The notes under the pieces were generated by a model. It worked only from the letters and a program-made list of their open reading frames with translations, was not told the origin of the DNA and did not search any database. 64,000 nt of DNA, from positions 1 to 64,000 of the forward strand of contig DAISXY010000003.1 of NCBI GenBank assembly GCA_036825615.1, read 5' to 3'. Source of the stretch: JAICXG01 sp036825615. Lineage in GTDB: Bacteria; Verrucomicrobiota; Verrucomicrobiia; Chthoniobacterales; UBA10450. Below are positions 1 to 9,022 of this stretch, one piece after another (position 1 is the stretch's first letter; every line of letters starts with the position of its first letter). Both the position numbers and the translations under genes were made by a program.

Positions 1-92
1 CCCACCCGTTCCCATTCCGAACACGGAAGTGAAACGCTGCAGCCCCGATGGTAGTGCATCTAAAGGTTGTGCGAGAGTAGGACGTTGCCAGG
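1..92 (+). rRNA. rrf: 5S ribosomal RNA, 3' part
   Basis: The first 92 bases match the conserved core and 3' half of bacterial 5S rRNA, including the loop region CCGAACACGGAAGTGAAAC and the closing segment GAGAGTAGGACGTTGCCAGG. The 5' end lies outside the window. A strong terminator follows at once, as expected at the end of an rRNA operon. 16S and 23S genes are presumably upstream, outside the window. Confidence 0.93.
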
Positions 93-98
93 ACTCAT

Positions 99-139
99 GC
101 CCCGCTATTTGGAAACAAGTAGCGGGGCTTTTTCTTTTT
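99..139 (+). terminator. Rho-independent terminator of the rRNA operon
   Basis: Bases 99-111 and 116-128 form a 13-bp stem with one G-U pair, closed by a GAAA tetraloop (112-115). A T-rich tail (129-139) follows. It lies seven bases after the 5S rRNA end, so it most likely ends the rrn transcript. Confidence 0.92.
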
Positions 140-188
140 GCCATCGCTCCGCGGGCGAGGCAAACTGAACCGCGGGAGGAAATACGTC

Positions 189-701
189 ATGCTTATCAAA
201 CAGAAGGTGGTCGACGCCATTAACGAACAAATCGGTTACGAGTTCAGCGCCTCGCTTCAGTATTACGCAATCGGCGCTTACTTCGCCGCCGAGGCGCTGC
301 CGCAGTTATCGGGTCACTTCTTTAAGCAGGCGGAGGAAGAGACCGGTCACGCGATTCGGTTCATGAAATATGTCGTCGACGCCGGCGGCCGGGTCGTGAT
401 CCCTTCGGTCGCGGCGCCGGAGGCGAGCTTCGCCACGGCCGAAAAGGCCATCCAGCTCTCGCTCGACCAGGAGATCCATGTCACGCACCAGATCAACGCC
501 CTCGTCGAGCTGGCCCGGAGCGAGAACGATTTCATCACGATCAATTTCCTTCAATGGTTCCTGACCGAACAGTTGGAAGAGGTTTCCTCGATGGATAACC
601 TGCTCAAGATCGTGCAGCGGGCCGGCGATAATTTGCTCCAGGCTGATGAGTACCTCGCGAGAGTAGGTATCAAGACAATGCCGGAGCCACCGGCAGCGTA
701 G
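189..701 (+). CDS. Ferritin-like iron-storage protein
   Basis: This 170-residue protein has the four-helix ferritin pattern. A conserved Glu lies in helix A (GYEFSASLQYY), an E-E-E-T-G-H ferroxidase motif lies in helix B (about residues 50-55), and helix D carries WFLTEQLEEVSSM. Family members oxidise Fe(II) and store Fe(III) in a cytosolic 24-mer shell. The ATG at 189 is chosen because GGGAGGA sits just upstream (174-180). A longer reading frame from 138 would begin inside the terminator tail. It is the first gene after the rRNA terminator and is probably monocistronic. Whether it is non-haem ferritin or bacterioferritin is not decided by the sequence alone; I see no clear haem-binding Met. 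Confidence 0.88.
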   Translation: MLIKQKVVDAINEQIGYEFSASLQYYAIGAYFAAEALPQLSGHFFKQAEEETGHAIRFMKYVVDAGGRVVIPSVAAPEASFATAEKAIQLSLDQEIHVTHQINALVELARSENDFITINFLQWFLTEQLEEVSSMDNLLKIVQRAGDNLLQADEYLARVGIKTMPEPPAA

Positions 702-730
702 GTGTTGGGCGCGGGCTAGGCCGGAGCCAC

Positions 731-1903
731 TTAGCGGGATTTCGGCGGGGTCTGGGAAATTGGCGACGGGCTCGGCGTTGGCGTCGGCTTGGGAGCAGTC
801 AGGTCAGTCCGGCTTTTCTGCAACTGATCAATCGTGAATTTTGAGATCAGGAAGACACGCCCTTCAAACTGCTTCGCCTCACTCAGCTTCTTTTCGATCG
901 GCTCGGGAGTCGGAGTTTGCAGCGCTGACTTTTCCGCAGGGCTCGCGGTTGCCGTGGGCGTGGGCGTGGCAGAAGGTGGGTTACCCGTGACCGAGACAGT
1001 CATGGGGTAGTTATTCGCGTTTTCGCGCCCAACTTTAAGCACATAACTGAGCCCGTTTTCACACCTGACTGTAAACGTTCGAGGCTTATCGAGCCCGGTG
1101 GTCTCCGGTTTTGCGTCCGAGGACATGATGTCGACGAAACTGGAAATGTTGCCGGCGGCATTCGCAATCTGTTGCGCCTTGGTCTGATCGAGTTCTTCGC
1201 CCGGTGCGGGACGAGCGAGCTTCCACTCCGTGGAATTGGCCCGACGCTCGAGTTCCCAGTTCATGCTTGCATCCGGCCCGGCCGAAGCGATCGAGACCGG
1301 CTTCTCGATCTTGATAAACTCACGCGCCAGCCAGCGTTCGGGTTTGGCTTCGAGTTGCGCAAAGGAATTACTTACAAGACTGACCCGGTGTGACCCGTCT
1401 TCCGGCATGACATAACGCCCGGCCGGGAAACTCCTGCCCGCAAGCGATTGATTCGCCTCGCGCATATATTTCTTGCCGAAAAGGAGGGCGGCGAGGCGCT
1501 TGCCATGCTCGTCTCTAAACTCGACCAGCGTTCCGCCATTCCCTCCATTGCCGGGTTCGACCAGGTCGAGGCGGCCGAGCTGAGAAGGTCCGACCTTTAC
1601 CTCCTGCACCGGTTTGAGTTCCCAGACATCGCGAATGAGTCTGCTGATCATCTCGAAGTTAGCTGGATAATCTGCCCGCTCCGCTACGACCCACTGACCG
1701 TTTTTCTTTAGCAGGTCCAACTTGGTTCCCGGCTCGGTTATAGTTACTCGTGAAACCTCATTAATCGGCAGAGTCACAACCCGCTCAGGCAGGTTCCCGG
1801 CGCTGCTCTGCCAGGAAGTGGTATGCCTCGCGAGGAGGAGCCAGGCGGCCGCTCCGAGGACCACGAGAAGAAAAATAAGGATTGCCAACTGGGTGCGCTT
1901 CAT
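731..1903 (-). CDS. DUF4340 membrane-anchored protein, partner of a GldG-like ABC system
   Basis: This 390-residue protein starts with MKRTQ followed by one transmembrane helix (about residues 6-24). A soluble extracytoplasmic part of DUF4340 type follows, and then a Pro/Thr/Ser-rich low-complexity tail at the C terminus. The start at 1903 is chosen because the stop of the upstream gldG-like gene and this ATG overlap as ATGA (1900-1903), which indicates translational coupling. DUF4340 proteins regularly follow gldG-type genes and probably act with the transporter at the membrane; their biochemical role is unknown. It is the last gene of a four-gene leftward operon. Confidence 0.8.
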   Translation of the reverse strand: MKRTQLAILIFLLVVLGAAAWLLLARHTTSWQSSAGNLPERVVTLPINEVSRVTITEPGTKLDLLKKNGQWVVAERADYPANFEMISRLIRDVWELKPVQEVKVGPSQLGRLDLVEPGNGGNGGTLVEFRDEHGKRLAALLFGKKYMREANQSLAGRSFPAGRYVMPEDGSHRVSLVSNSFAQLEAKPERWLAREFIKIEKPVSIASAGPDASMNWELERRANSTEWKLARPAPGEELDQTKAQQIANAAGNISSFVDIMSSDAKPETTGLDKPRTFTVRCENGLSYVLKVGRENANNYPMTVSVTGNPPSATPTPTATASPAEKSALQTPTPEPIEKKLSEAKQFEGRVFLISKFTIDQLQKSRTDLTAPKPTPTPSPSPISQTPPKSR

Positions 1904-3777
1904 CCTGCGCGCATTCTTCTGCGTTTGAACAAAGCCAGCCCGAGACCGGAGAGCGCAACAACTGCGGGCATCAGGCCGATGTTGAGCCACTTGATCCGGG
2001 TCTCGAGTGAGTCGATGTCAGCCCGGAGCTGTTTGCGCACGGTCTTCAGTTGCGTTTTTACTTCCGCCTCCGTCTTTTGGAAATTGGCCAGCTCCTGTTG
2101 TTGTTCCGGCGAAAGGATGAAGCGCTGACCGCCTTCCTTGCCTTTCTGGAGCTCGTTCACTTTGCGTTGCGTCTCAGAAAGACTTTTCTCCAGCTCCTGA
2201 ATCTTACTCCGGTAACTCGCTTCGGCATCGGCCTGGATCTTCTTCACGACCGTGAAAGGTCGTTCCCGGGAAGCGCGGCTTCGCACCGCGATGAGATTAC
2301 TGTCGCCACTGAGTTGTTCCACGATGCCTTGAGCGAAGGCGAGGTTGCCGTTGGCCGGCATCATCCAGCTGGGACCAAAGGGGTTTTGCACCTTCCGCAC
2401 CGCCAACTGATCCTCAACGATGTCGGAGTCACCGACGAGCACGACGGTTGTTTCCTTGCTGGATTCCTTCAAGACCGGGCCGGAGTCCTCTTTCTTTTCG
2501 GGCTTTTGTTCGTTAGGTTCCGGGGCTGATTTGGGTTTGCCTTCAGGAAAGGCTGTATGGAACTTTCCAGTCAGCCTTAAGGCAAGCGCCAACTCCTTCC
2601 CCGAAGGCTTGAACTCGGTCGCAATCGACTCACCCCCGTAGCGCGCCATCATGCCGTCAACCAATTCTGAGTTCGGCGATGTCTTCATCAGCACCGTCTC
2701 CTGTAAGCCTTTCGCCGGCTCGCCGGAAAAGTCGCCCGCCATTGCCATGACGAGGTTGTCGGCATCGGCCGTGACGATATCCTGATGGTTCATGGCTTTC
2801 TCAGTCAGGACGAGAATGGCCGGGGCGCGACCCTGGCGTGTGCGCGCGAGATAGTTCATGTCCGCGACCACCTTATCCTGGGTGAAGGAGAGTCCCCATG
2901 CCTTGAGCAGCTTGTCGAGGGTCGAGCGGCTCGGCGGTGCATTGAATCCTTCCCCGGCGGTTTCATCAAGGATTGCGAGCGGATCGAGAAAGCCAAGCAG
3001 CCGTCCCCCGCGGAGGAGAAACTGATCCATCGCGAACTGGGTCGCGTCGCTGATGGTCTTGGGATGGATCACAACCAGGACTTGGATGTCGTCGGGAATC
3101 TTGTCCGCGGTGATCTCGATCGGCTTGACGTTAAAGTCCTTTTGTAGCTCGCTGATAAAGGCCCACGGCTCCTGACCCTGTTGCCCCATTTGCATCATTG
3201 GCGCCGGCATGCCCATGACCGGCAATGAGCTCATGACTCCTACAGTAGGTTTGTTCGGAGTAGCGACCCGGGCGATGATACGCGAGATATCGTATTCGAG
3301 GAGACGTTCCCGGTCCGGGGCGAGGAAAGGGATTGCCTGCTTTTGGTCGAGCATGGTCGCACTCAGCCCGAGATAGACGCGCTCGCCATTGGTTAATTGC
3401 TGCCCTTCAATGCCATCGAGCCGGGCTGAATCTTCCGCGTCCGAGTCAGGTTCCGGGTCGAGGCGCTTGACCTCGATCATGCCCTTGGCCGCCTGCTGGT
3501 AAGCCGCTAGTAAGTCATCAACCCGCTGGGCGTAGGTCTTAAGCGTGACCGGCATGTCGGTGGCACGCTGCGAGACGTAGAAGCGCAGCTGAACCGGGGT
3601 GTCGAGTTTGGCGAGGATAGCGCGCGTCCCGGGCGAAAGGGTGTAAGCTTTTTCCTGGGTGAGATCCACCTGCTGCTTCACCTGCGCGGTGACGAAATTG
3701 AAAGCGACCAGAACGAGAAACATCACGAGCACGCCGGCCGCGGAAAAGAGATAGACGCTGAAGGACTTCTTTTTCAT
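1900..3777 (-). CDS. GldG-like ABC transporter auxiliary substrate-binding protein
   Basis: This 625-residue protein has an N-terminal transmembrane helix (about 9-31), then a long periplasmic region starting with the family-typical segment VDLTQEKAYTLSPGTRAIL. A coiled-coil stretch (about 520-590) and a C-terminal transmembrane helix ending in KRRRMRAG follow. This is the layout of ABC-type uncharacterised transport proteins related to GldG. In Bacteroidetes GldA/F/G support gliding and secretion, but homologues occur in many non-gliding bacteria. It follows the permease gene with a 10-base gap and overlaps the DUF4340 gene by 4 bases. The transported substrate is unknown. Confidence 0.83.
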   Translation of the reverse strand: MKKKSFSVYLFSAAGVLVMFLVLVAFNFVTAQVKQQVDLTQEKAYTLSPGTRAILAKLDTPVQLRFYVSQRATDMPVTLKTYAQRVDDLLAAYQQAAKGMIEVKRLDPEPDSDAEDSARLDGIEGQQLTNGERVYLGLSATMLDQKQAIPFLAPDRERLLEYDISRIIARVATPNKPTVGVMSSLPVMGMPAPMMQMGQQGQEPWAFISELQKDFNVKPIEITADKIPDDIQVLVVIHPKTISDATQFAMDQFLLRGGRLLGFLDPLAILDETAGEGFNAPPSRSTLDKLLKAWGLSFTQDKVVADMNYLARTRQGRAPAILVLTEKAMNHQDIVTADADNLVMAMAGDFSGEPAKGLQETVLMKTSPNSELVDGMMARYGGESIATEFKPSGKELALALRLTGKFHTAFPEGKPKSAPEPNEQKPEKKEDSGPVLKESSKETTVVLVGDSDIVEDQLAVRKVQNPFGPSWMMPANGNLAFAQGIVEQLSGDSNLIAVRSRASRERPFTVVKKIQADAEASYRSKIQELEKSLSETQRKVNELQKGKEGGQRFILSPEQQQELANFQKTEAEVKTQLKTVRKQLRADIDSLETRIKWLNIGLMPAVVALSGLGLALFKRRRMRAG

Positions 3778-3787
3778 CGGGCAGGGC

Positions 3788-4600
3788 CTAGCCGGCGCGG
3801 TGACTGCGCAGGATGACGCTGGTGGTGAAGAGGCAGAACCCGATCACGGAGAAGAAGTAGATCAGGTCACGGGTATCGATTACGCCCTTGCGAATACTCT
3901 CGAAGTGAGTCATGACGCTAAAACCCGAGACCGCCTGGACAAACCATGGGTTAGCCCATTGCACCAGCAGGTTCGTGATCGGCGGATACCCGACGAGGAC
4001 GAGAAAGAGGCAGATCACGACCGAGAGGATGAAACTTACCACCTGGTTACGGGTGAGGGCGGAAGTCATGGCTGCAATCGAGAGATAGGCTCCGGCGAGA
4101 AGAAAACTTCCGATGTAACCGGCCGCGATCACGCCGTTATCCGGGCGGCCGAGATAGTTGACCGTGATCACAACCGGAAACGTAAGGACGAGCGCGAGCG
4201 CCAGCACCAGCCAGGAAGCGAGATATTTCCCCACGATCGCCTGCCACGGGGTGATCGGCATGGTTAGGAGTAACTCCAACGTGCCGAGGCGGCGTTCCTC
4301 CGACCACATCCGCATCCCGACTGCCGGGACAAGAAAGAGATAGAGCCACGGCAGCCAGACAAAAAAGGAATCCAGGTTCGCTTCCCCCCGTTCGAAGAAC
4401 CCGGCCACCATGAAAGTGAAGAACCCGGCGAGAAGCAGGAAGATGACAATGAAGACATAGGCGATGGGCGACGCAAAGTAACTTACCAGCTCGCGTTTCG
4501 TAATCGTCCCAATGTGGGCGAGCGCGCCGGAGGAACGCGACCGCGTGTCAGTCACCCGGTTTTCCTCAGTTCCAGTAGCGGTCAGGACAGCCTCACTCAT
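3788..4600 (-). CDS. ABC-2 type permease (GldF-like)
   Basis: This 270-residue protein carries about six transmembrane helices. The family segment ELVSYFASPIAYVFIVIFLL lies near the N terminus, and a cytoplasmic WSEERRLGTLELLLTMPI motif is typical of ABC-2 permeases such as GldF and NosY. The ATG at 4600 overlaps the stop of the ATPase gene (ATGA, 4597-4600), which decides the start over a longer frame reading back into the upstream gene. It should form the membrane channel of the transporter encoded by this operon. Confidence 0.85.
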   Translation of the reverse strand: MSEAVLTATGTEENRVTDTRSRSSGALAHIGTITKRELVSYFASPIAYVFIVIFLLLAGFFTFMVAGFFERGEANLDSFFVWLPWLYLFLVPAVGMRMWSEERRLGTLELLLTMPITPWQAIVGKYLASWLVLALALVLTFPVVITVNYLGRPDNGVIAAGYIGSFLLAGAYLSIAAMTSALTRNQVVSFILSVVICLFLVLVGYPPITNLLVQWANPWFVQAVSGFSVMTHFESIRKGVIDTRDLIYFFSVIGFCLFTTSVILRSHRAG

Positions 4601-5547
4601 GTTCTTTGTTTGGTGTCGGGGAGAGTAATGGTGCGAAAGACTTCGTCGAGGCGGCCCTCTTCGATGTGCAGTTCTTCGAGCGACCAATGCTCGCGTGCCG
4701 CCAGTTCGCCGATGGCACGCGCCAGATCCTGGGTTGCGCCCTTGTCCTTGGAAAAAATCCGCCAGCCCGCCGCCGCGCCATCGACTGCTATCACCCGGTC
4801 GGCCAGCGGAAGCTGCGTGAGCTTCTGTCTCGCCGCGTCGTCGCCGCGCGCCAGTCGTACCCGCACTGCCCCGGCGTGCTGCGAGCGCTGCTTCAATTCC
4901 GCCGGTGTCCCATTAGCGACGATTTGGCCGCGATCGATGATGATCGCGCGCGAGCAGACCGCCTCGACCTCCTCAAGGATGTGAGTCGAAAAAATGATCG
5001 CCTTCCGTTCCCCCATGCGCCGAATCAAAGTGCGAACCTCGTGCTTTTGGTTGGGATCCAATCCTTCGGTCGGTTCGTCCATGATCAGGACCTCGGGATC
5101 GTGAATGATCGATTGCGCGAAACAGGTGCGATGTTTGTAGCCCTTCGAGAGCGTCTCGACCGTCTGTTGCGCGACCGAATCGAGAAAGCACATCTCGATC
5201 ACCCGATCGACCGCCGCCTTTTTTGCCGCGCCACGCAGGCCGCGGAGTTCGGCGACAAATTCAAGAAAACCGCGGACCGACATCTCGGCATAAGCGGGCG
5301 CGCTTTCCGGCAGGTAACCGATGAGCCGCCTGGCCTTCAGCGGCTCCTCCGTGACATCGAAACCGCCGACCGACACCGTTCCTTCGGTGGGCGGGATAAA
5401 GCCGGTGATCATCCGCATAGTGGTCGATTTGCCAGCTCCGTTCGGCCCGAGAAACCCGAGCACTTCACCCTTCTCGACCGTGAACGAGACCCCGTTCACG
5501 GCCTTCTTTGCTCCGAAATATTTCTTTAAATCCTGGACTCGAATCAT
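4597..5547 (-). CDS. ABC transporter ATPase (GldA/NatA-like)
   Basis: This 316-residue nucleotide-binding protein has a Walker A motif GPNGAGKST (about 38-46), the variant signature LSKGYKHR, Walker B VLIMDEPTEGLDP and the switch His in IFSTHILEEVE. A C-terminal extension of about 90 residues follows, as in the NatA/GldA group. The start at 5547 gives the usual opening MIRVQDLKKYFGAKKAV; a longer frame to 5625 is possible but unlike the family. It is the first gene of the leftward operon and drives the GldF-like permease. The promoter probably lies in 5548-5790, a stretch shared with the divergent MFS gene. Confidence 0.88.
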   Translation of the reverse strand: MIRVQDLKKYFGAKKAVNGVSFTVEKGEVLGFLGPNGAGKSTTMRMITGFIPPTEGTVSVGGFDVTEEPLKARRLIGYLPESAPAYAEMSVRGFLEFVAELRGLRGAAKKAAVDRVIEMCFLDSVAQQTVETLSKGYKHRTCFAQSIIHDPEVLIMDEPTEGLDPNQKHEVRTLIRRMGERKAIIFSTHILEEVEAVCSRAIIIDRGQIVANGTPAELKQRSQHAGAVRVRLARGDDAARQKLTQLPLADRVIAVDGAAAGWRIFSKDKGATQDLARAIGELAAREHWSLEELHIEEGRLDEVFRTITLPDTKQRT

Positions 5548-5793
5548 GCTCGAACTGCCAGCCAATCCCGGCCGGGGAAAGGAACAGACAGCATGATTTG
5601 GCCGGCGTTCAACGAATTTTTTCATGACAAGAGAGGCGCCGCCGAGCCAAAGCGGGTGGGCCGATCAGACTGTCTGCGCCCGCCTTATCCTCGCGATCAC
5701 TGCCAAAGGCAGCCGCGTGATTTTCCCTCCAAGCTTTCCAGCAGCAAGCGGAACATTCGTTTTTTGCGGTGCGCGGCGTCACGCGCAATATGA

Positions 5794-7164
5794 ATGATGC
5801 GATCGCAGCATTCCTCCGGCCACAGCGGCGTGCTGGTCTTGTTCGGAGTCTTGTTTACGATCATTCTCGCCGGACTCGACAACACCATCGTAAGCACCGT
5901 GATGCCGGTGGCGTTGCCTGAGCTCGGCGGCGCGCACTTGTACGCCTGGACCTTCGCCGCCTACATGCTCGCCGCCGCGGTCTCGATGCCGATCTGGGGG
6001 CCGGGATCGGACCGCTGGGGACGCCGCCGCACTTATCTCGTCGGGATTGTCGCGTTCACGGTCGGGAGCGGACTTTGCGCGGTCGCGCGCACGATGATGG
6101 AGTTCATCGGCGCTCGCGCCATCCAGGGCATCGGCGCGGGCGCGGTGGCAACGCTTCCGTTTGTGCTGCTCGGGGTTGTTTATCCGCCGCACAAACGAGG
6201 CCGGGCGCTCGGCGCGGCCAGCAGCGCCTGGGCCGTCGCCAGTGTCGCCGGCCCGCTCCTCGGCACATTGATTGTGACGCATGTCTCATGGCGCTGGGCC
6301 TTCCTCATCAACGTGCCAATCGCCCTGGTGGCGGCTTTGCTTGTCATCGCCGGCATGCGCGAGAGCATCGGGCAAAGCGCCGGCCGCTTCGACTTCGCGG
6401 GTGCGCTCCTCTCCGGCGCCGGTGGCAGTTGCCTGATGTGGGCGTTTGTCGATCTCGGTGAGGGAAAAATCGGGCTGACCCAGGCCGTGCTCATTGCCGC
6501 GGGAATCATTCTGCTCGCCGTCTTCGTCTGGCATGAAGGGCGAACGCCGCATCCGATTTTGCCGCTGAGCTTCTTTCATCATACCGGCTACGCGTCGTCG
6601 ATCTCTTCCTCATTCCTCGCCTTCTTTAGCGGCTTTGGCCTGAGCGCTTATCTGCCGCTCGCGACCAACGCCGCTTTTCACGAAAACCGTGCCATCGTCG
6701 GTCTGGTCGTGGGCACGTTCACGATCGGCTGGAGCACTTTGTCCTTCACCACCGGAAGACTGGTGCACCGGATCGGGGAACGGCTACCAAGTGTGATCGG
6801 CATTCTCGTCCACATCATTGGACTTCTCTTTTTCATGGTTGCCTTTGAGCGTGGACTTAGCTGGGTCATCGCCGCGTCGGTCGTTGCCGGCGCAGGGATG
6901 GGGTTTCTCTCGCCCGCGTTGACGGTAGTGGTCCAAAACAGCGTCCCGGTCGCGCAGATGGGGAGCGCTACGACCAGCCAGCAATTCATCCGCCAGGTCG
7001 GCGCCGCGCTCGGCATCAGCGCCTTCGTCCTGGCCGCAACGGTCGGCGGATTCCGCCTCGGCCTCTTGTTACTGATCGCGGTCAGCGCCGGAACCTTCGC
7101 CTGTGTGCTCGCCCTGCCAGCGCACAGTCTGCAGGGCGCGGGCGAATTTGATGCGAGCGGATAG
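5794..7164 (+). CDS. MFS multidrug exporter (DHA2/EmrB-QacA type)
   Basis: This 456-residue polytopic protein has 12-14 predicted helices. The family signatures LDNTIVSTVMPVALPEL in helix 1, the loop motif GPGSDRWGRRRTYL (motif A) and IQGIGAGAV (motif B) are all present. DHA2 members export lipophilic or cationic compounds using the proton gradient. Start is ATG 5794 or 5797; no strong ribosome-binding site is visible. It is divergent from the ABC operon and is followed by a GNAT gene 132 bases downstream. The substrate cannot be inferred. Confidence 0.85.
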   Translation: MMRSQHSSGHSGVLVLFGVLFTIILAGLDNTIVSTVMPVALPELGGAHLYAWTFAAYMLAAAVSMPIWGPGSDRWGRRRTYLVGIVAFTVGSGLCAVARTMMEFIGARAIQGIGAGAVATLPFVLLGVVYPPHKRGRALGAASSAWAVASVAGPLLGTLIVTHVSWRWAFLINVPIALVAALLVIAGMRESIGQSAGRFDFAGALLSGAGGSCLMWAFVDLGEGKIGLTQAVLIAAGIILLAVFVWHEGRTPHPILPLSFFHHTGYASSISSSFLAFFSGFGLSAYLPLATNAAFHENRAIVGLVVGTFTIGWSTLSFTTGRLVHRIGERLPSVIGILVHIIGLLFFMVAFERGLSWVIAASVVAGAGMGFLSPALTVVVQNSVPVAQMGSATTSQQFIRQVGAALGISAFVLAATVGGFRLGLLLLIAVSAGTFACVLALPAHSLQGAGEFDASG

Positions 7165-7208
7165 TGAGGAGCTGCTAAGGTGGCTCCGTTCCGCTAGAGT
7201 GGAAAATG

Positions 7209-7280
7209 TCAAAATGTTCACGCCTGGACCCAACCTTCGCGAAGCTCTTATCTCTCATCTTTGACGCTCTAACATTTTGA
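7209..7280. repeat. Distant inverted repeat between MFS and GNAT genes
   Basis: The 10-mer TCAAAATGTT (7209-7218) is matched exactly by its reverse complement at 7271-7280. The arms are 52 bases apart and the second lies 15 bases before the GNAT start. The AT-rich arms contrast with the GC-rich surroundings. They could be a regulator site or part of the GNAT promoter. Its function is unknown. Confidence 0.4.
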
Positions 7281-7295
7281 AGTTTCACTCTTGGG

Positions 7296-7769
7296 ATGAG
7301 TGATCCGCCAGAGGTGATATTGCGTGCTGTTGTTGACTCCGATCTTCCGATCTTCTTCGAGCACCAGCGCGACCCGGAAGGGGTGCGAATGGCGGCCTTT
7401 CCCTCGCGAGATCACGACGCTTTCATGAGACATTGGGCCAAGGTCCGCGGCGAGCCCGCAAACATCACTCGCACGATCCTGTGCGAGGGGCAGGTGGCTG
7501 GGAACATAGGAAGCTGGATCGCCGAGGATCGGCGGCTGGTCGGTTATTGGATCGGGCGCGAGTTCTGGGGCCGGGGCGTTGCCACAGCGGCGCTCGCGGC
7601 CTTGGCCGCCGAAGTCAAAGAGCGGCCACTCCATGCCTTTGTCGCCAGGCACAACCTTGCCTCGATCCGGGTGCTGGAGAAATGCGGCTTCGTTCCCTCT
7701 CCCGAACATGATCCCGGTAGCCCGGGTGAGGATGGCATTCACGAGGTCCTATACATCCTCTCGCGCTGA
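7296..7769 (+). CDS. GNAT family N-acetyltransferase (RimJ/RimL-like)
   Basis: This 157-residue protein has the GNAT fold features. The acetyl-CoA-binding loop is RFWGRGVA-like (GREFWGRGVATAAL, about residues 87-100). A late beta-strand with HNLASIRVLEKCGF is typical of the RimJ/RimL/SpeG subgroup. Family members acetylate amino groups on proteins, amino acids or small amines. No neighbour suggests a substrate. The ATG at 7296 has no clear Shine-Dalgarno sequence. Confidence 0.82.
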   Translation: MSDPPEVILRAVVDSDLPIFFEHQRDPEGVRMAAFPSRDHDAFMRHWAKVRGEPANITRTILCEGQVAGNIGSWIAEDRRLVGYWIGREFWGRGVATAALAALAAEVKERPLHAFVARHNLASIRVLEKCGFVPSPEHDPGSPGEDGIHEVLYILSR

Positions 7770-7880
7770 GGAGCACAATTACAATTCCAGCATCGGACGC
7801 GATCAAAGTTAACCTCTACCCACCCTCGGGTCTTAATTGGGATGGTATTGTTAACCCAATCTGAGTAAGACCGAGGCGAA

Positions 7881-8082
7881 ACGAAAACCAGGGTCCTGCT
7901 TCTCAGTTTAGCTGCGTTCGCTTCGGGGCACGCCGCGGAAAAGCCGGTTGCGTTGCCCGAAGCGTTGCCGCGCCCCGACGCCACGGCCGGGCCGACGAAG
8001 ATCTCGGTCGCGATTTGGCTTACCGACATTTCGAAGATCGACAGCGTCGGACAGACGTTCTCGGCCACGGTGGTGTTTTTTT
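7881..8082 (+). pseudogene. N-terminal part of the ligand-gated channel gene, out of frame with the rest
   Basis: The frame beginning at 7881 encodes a signal peptide (TRVLLLSLAAFASGHAA) and the first beta-strands of a pentameric ligand-gated channel domain (TKISVAIWLTDISKIDSVGQ, then TFSATVVFF). It runs into a T7 run at 8076-8082. One more T would join it in frame to the downstream part as ...VVFFLRWHDSQL. The codon where an ATG is expected reads ACG (7881), preceded by GAGG at 7873-7876. Either this is a real lesion or a sequencing slip in the homopolymer, or ACG is used as a rare start. Confidence 0.6.
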
Positions 8083-8911
8083 GCGCTGGCACGATTCGCA
8101 ACTCGCGCATGCGGAGTCGGGCGTGAAGCAATATCGGCTCGATGAGGTCTGGCATCCCGATTGGGTGATTGTGAATGAAACGGGCTCAAGCTCGCGCGCG
8201 TTGCCAGAGAAAGTGACCGTCACTTCCGATGGCACGGTGACTTATCATCAGCGCGTGGTCGGAACTTTTGCGCAAGTGCTCGACCTGCGTCATTTCCCGT
8301 TCGATCGCGATACGTTCCGGATCCATTTTGTCGTCGCGGGTTATCGGCCGGATGAGATCAAGTTTGTGCCGGAAGAGACTGCGATTGCGGCCGGTCTGAG
8401 CGGAGGCGCCGGGATCGCGCCGCAACTTTCGCTGCAGGATTGGCGCGTGCTTTCTCACACCACGCGGACCTTGCCCTATCACGTTGCGCCGGGGGTGGAG
8501 ATCGCCGGCTATGCGTTTGAGTTTAACGCGGCGCGCAACGCGTGGCATTTCAACATCAAGGTTCTCATCCCGCTGCTCCTCATCGTCATGATGTCGTGGG
8601 CGGTCTTTTGGATCGAGCCGGCGGATAACGGTCCGCAATTCAGTATCGCGACCACCGCGATGCTCACGCTCATCGCCTATCGCTTCGCGCTCGATGTTGA
8701 AGTGCCGAAGCTGCCCTACATGACACGGCTCGATGCGTTTGTTCTCACGAGCACGTTTCTCGTTTTCCTCTCGCTGCTTGAAGTGTTAGTGACAACAAAG
8801 CTGGCGACAGCGAATCGTGTGGCGGTCGCGTTAAGGATTGACCGGTGCGCGCGCTGGCTCGTTCCCGCTGTTTTCATAGCCGCGAGCCTGGCTATCTTTC
8901 TCCGTCCCTAG
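8015..8911 (+). CDS. Pentameric ligand-gated ion channel homologue (GLIC/ELIC type), C-terminal part
   Basis: True homology in this frame begins at about 8075, right after the T7 run; the open frame back to 8015 is accidental. It holds the extracellular beta-sandwich with the hallmark LDLRHFPFDRDTF, where the pro-loop FPFD replaces the eukaryotic Cys-loop. Four transmembrane helices follow: TM1 WHFNIKVLIPLLLIVMMSW, TM2 SIATTAMLTLIAYRFALDV (pore lining), TM3 and a C-terminal TM4. Such channels form cation- or anion-conducting pentamers in the inner membrane, gated for example by protons or amines. The signal peptide and first strands lie in another frame (7881-8082). The gene is therefore either pseudogenised or carries a sequencing error. 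Confidence 0.8.
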   Translation: MAYRHFEDRQRRTDVLGHGGVFLRWHDSQLAHAESGVKQYRLDEVWHPDWVIVNETGSSSRALPEKVTVTSDGTVTYHQRVVGTFAQVLDLRHFPFDRDTFRIHFVVAGYRPDEIKFVPEETAIAAGLSGGAGIAPQLSLQDWRVLSHTTRTLPYHVAPGVEIAGYAFEFNAARNAWHFNIKVLIPLLLIVMMSWAVFWIEPADNGPQFSIATTAMLTLIAYRFALDVEVPKLPYMTRLDAFVLTSTFLVFLSLLEVLVTTKLATANRVAVALRIDRCARWLVPAVFIAASLAIFLRP

Positions 8912-9022
8912 GGGGAGATTCAGTTTCTTTATTTTGCCTCGGACGTTCCCAGGCGATGGCGGGACCGGTTTGTATGCTCGCGTCGCAAATCTGCTGGCAA
9001 TTCGCCCGGGCTGATTTGATGC

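Noticed and set aside
138..188. Upstream extension of the ferritin gene
   Set aside because: It would begin in the terminator tail and add 17 unconserved residues. The ATG at 189 has a good ribosome-binding site.
4606..5529. Plus-strand frame of 307 codons opposite the ABC ATPase
   Set aside because: It is antisense to Walker A/B and signature motifs; it has no recognised domain.
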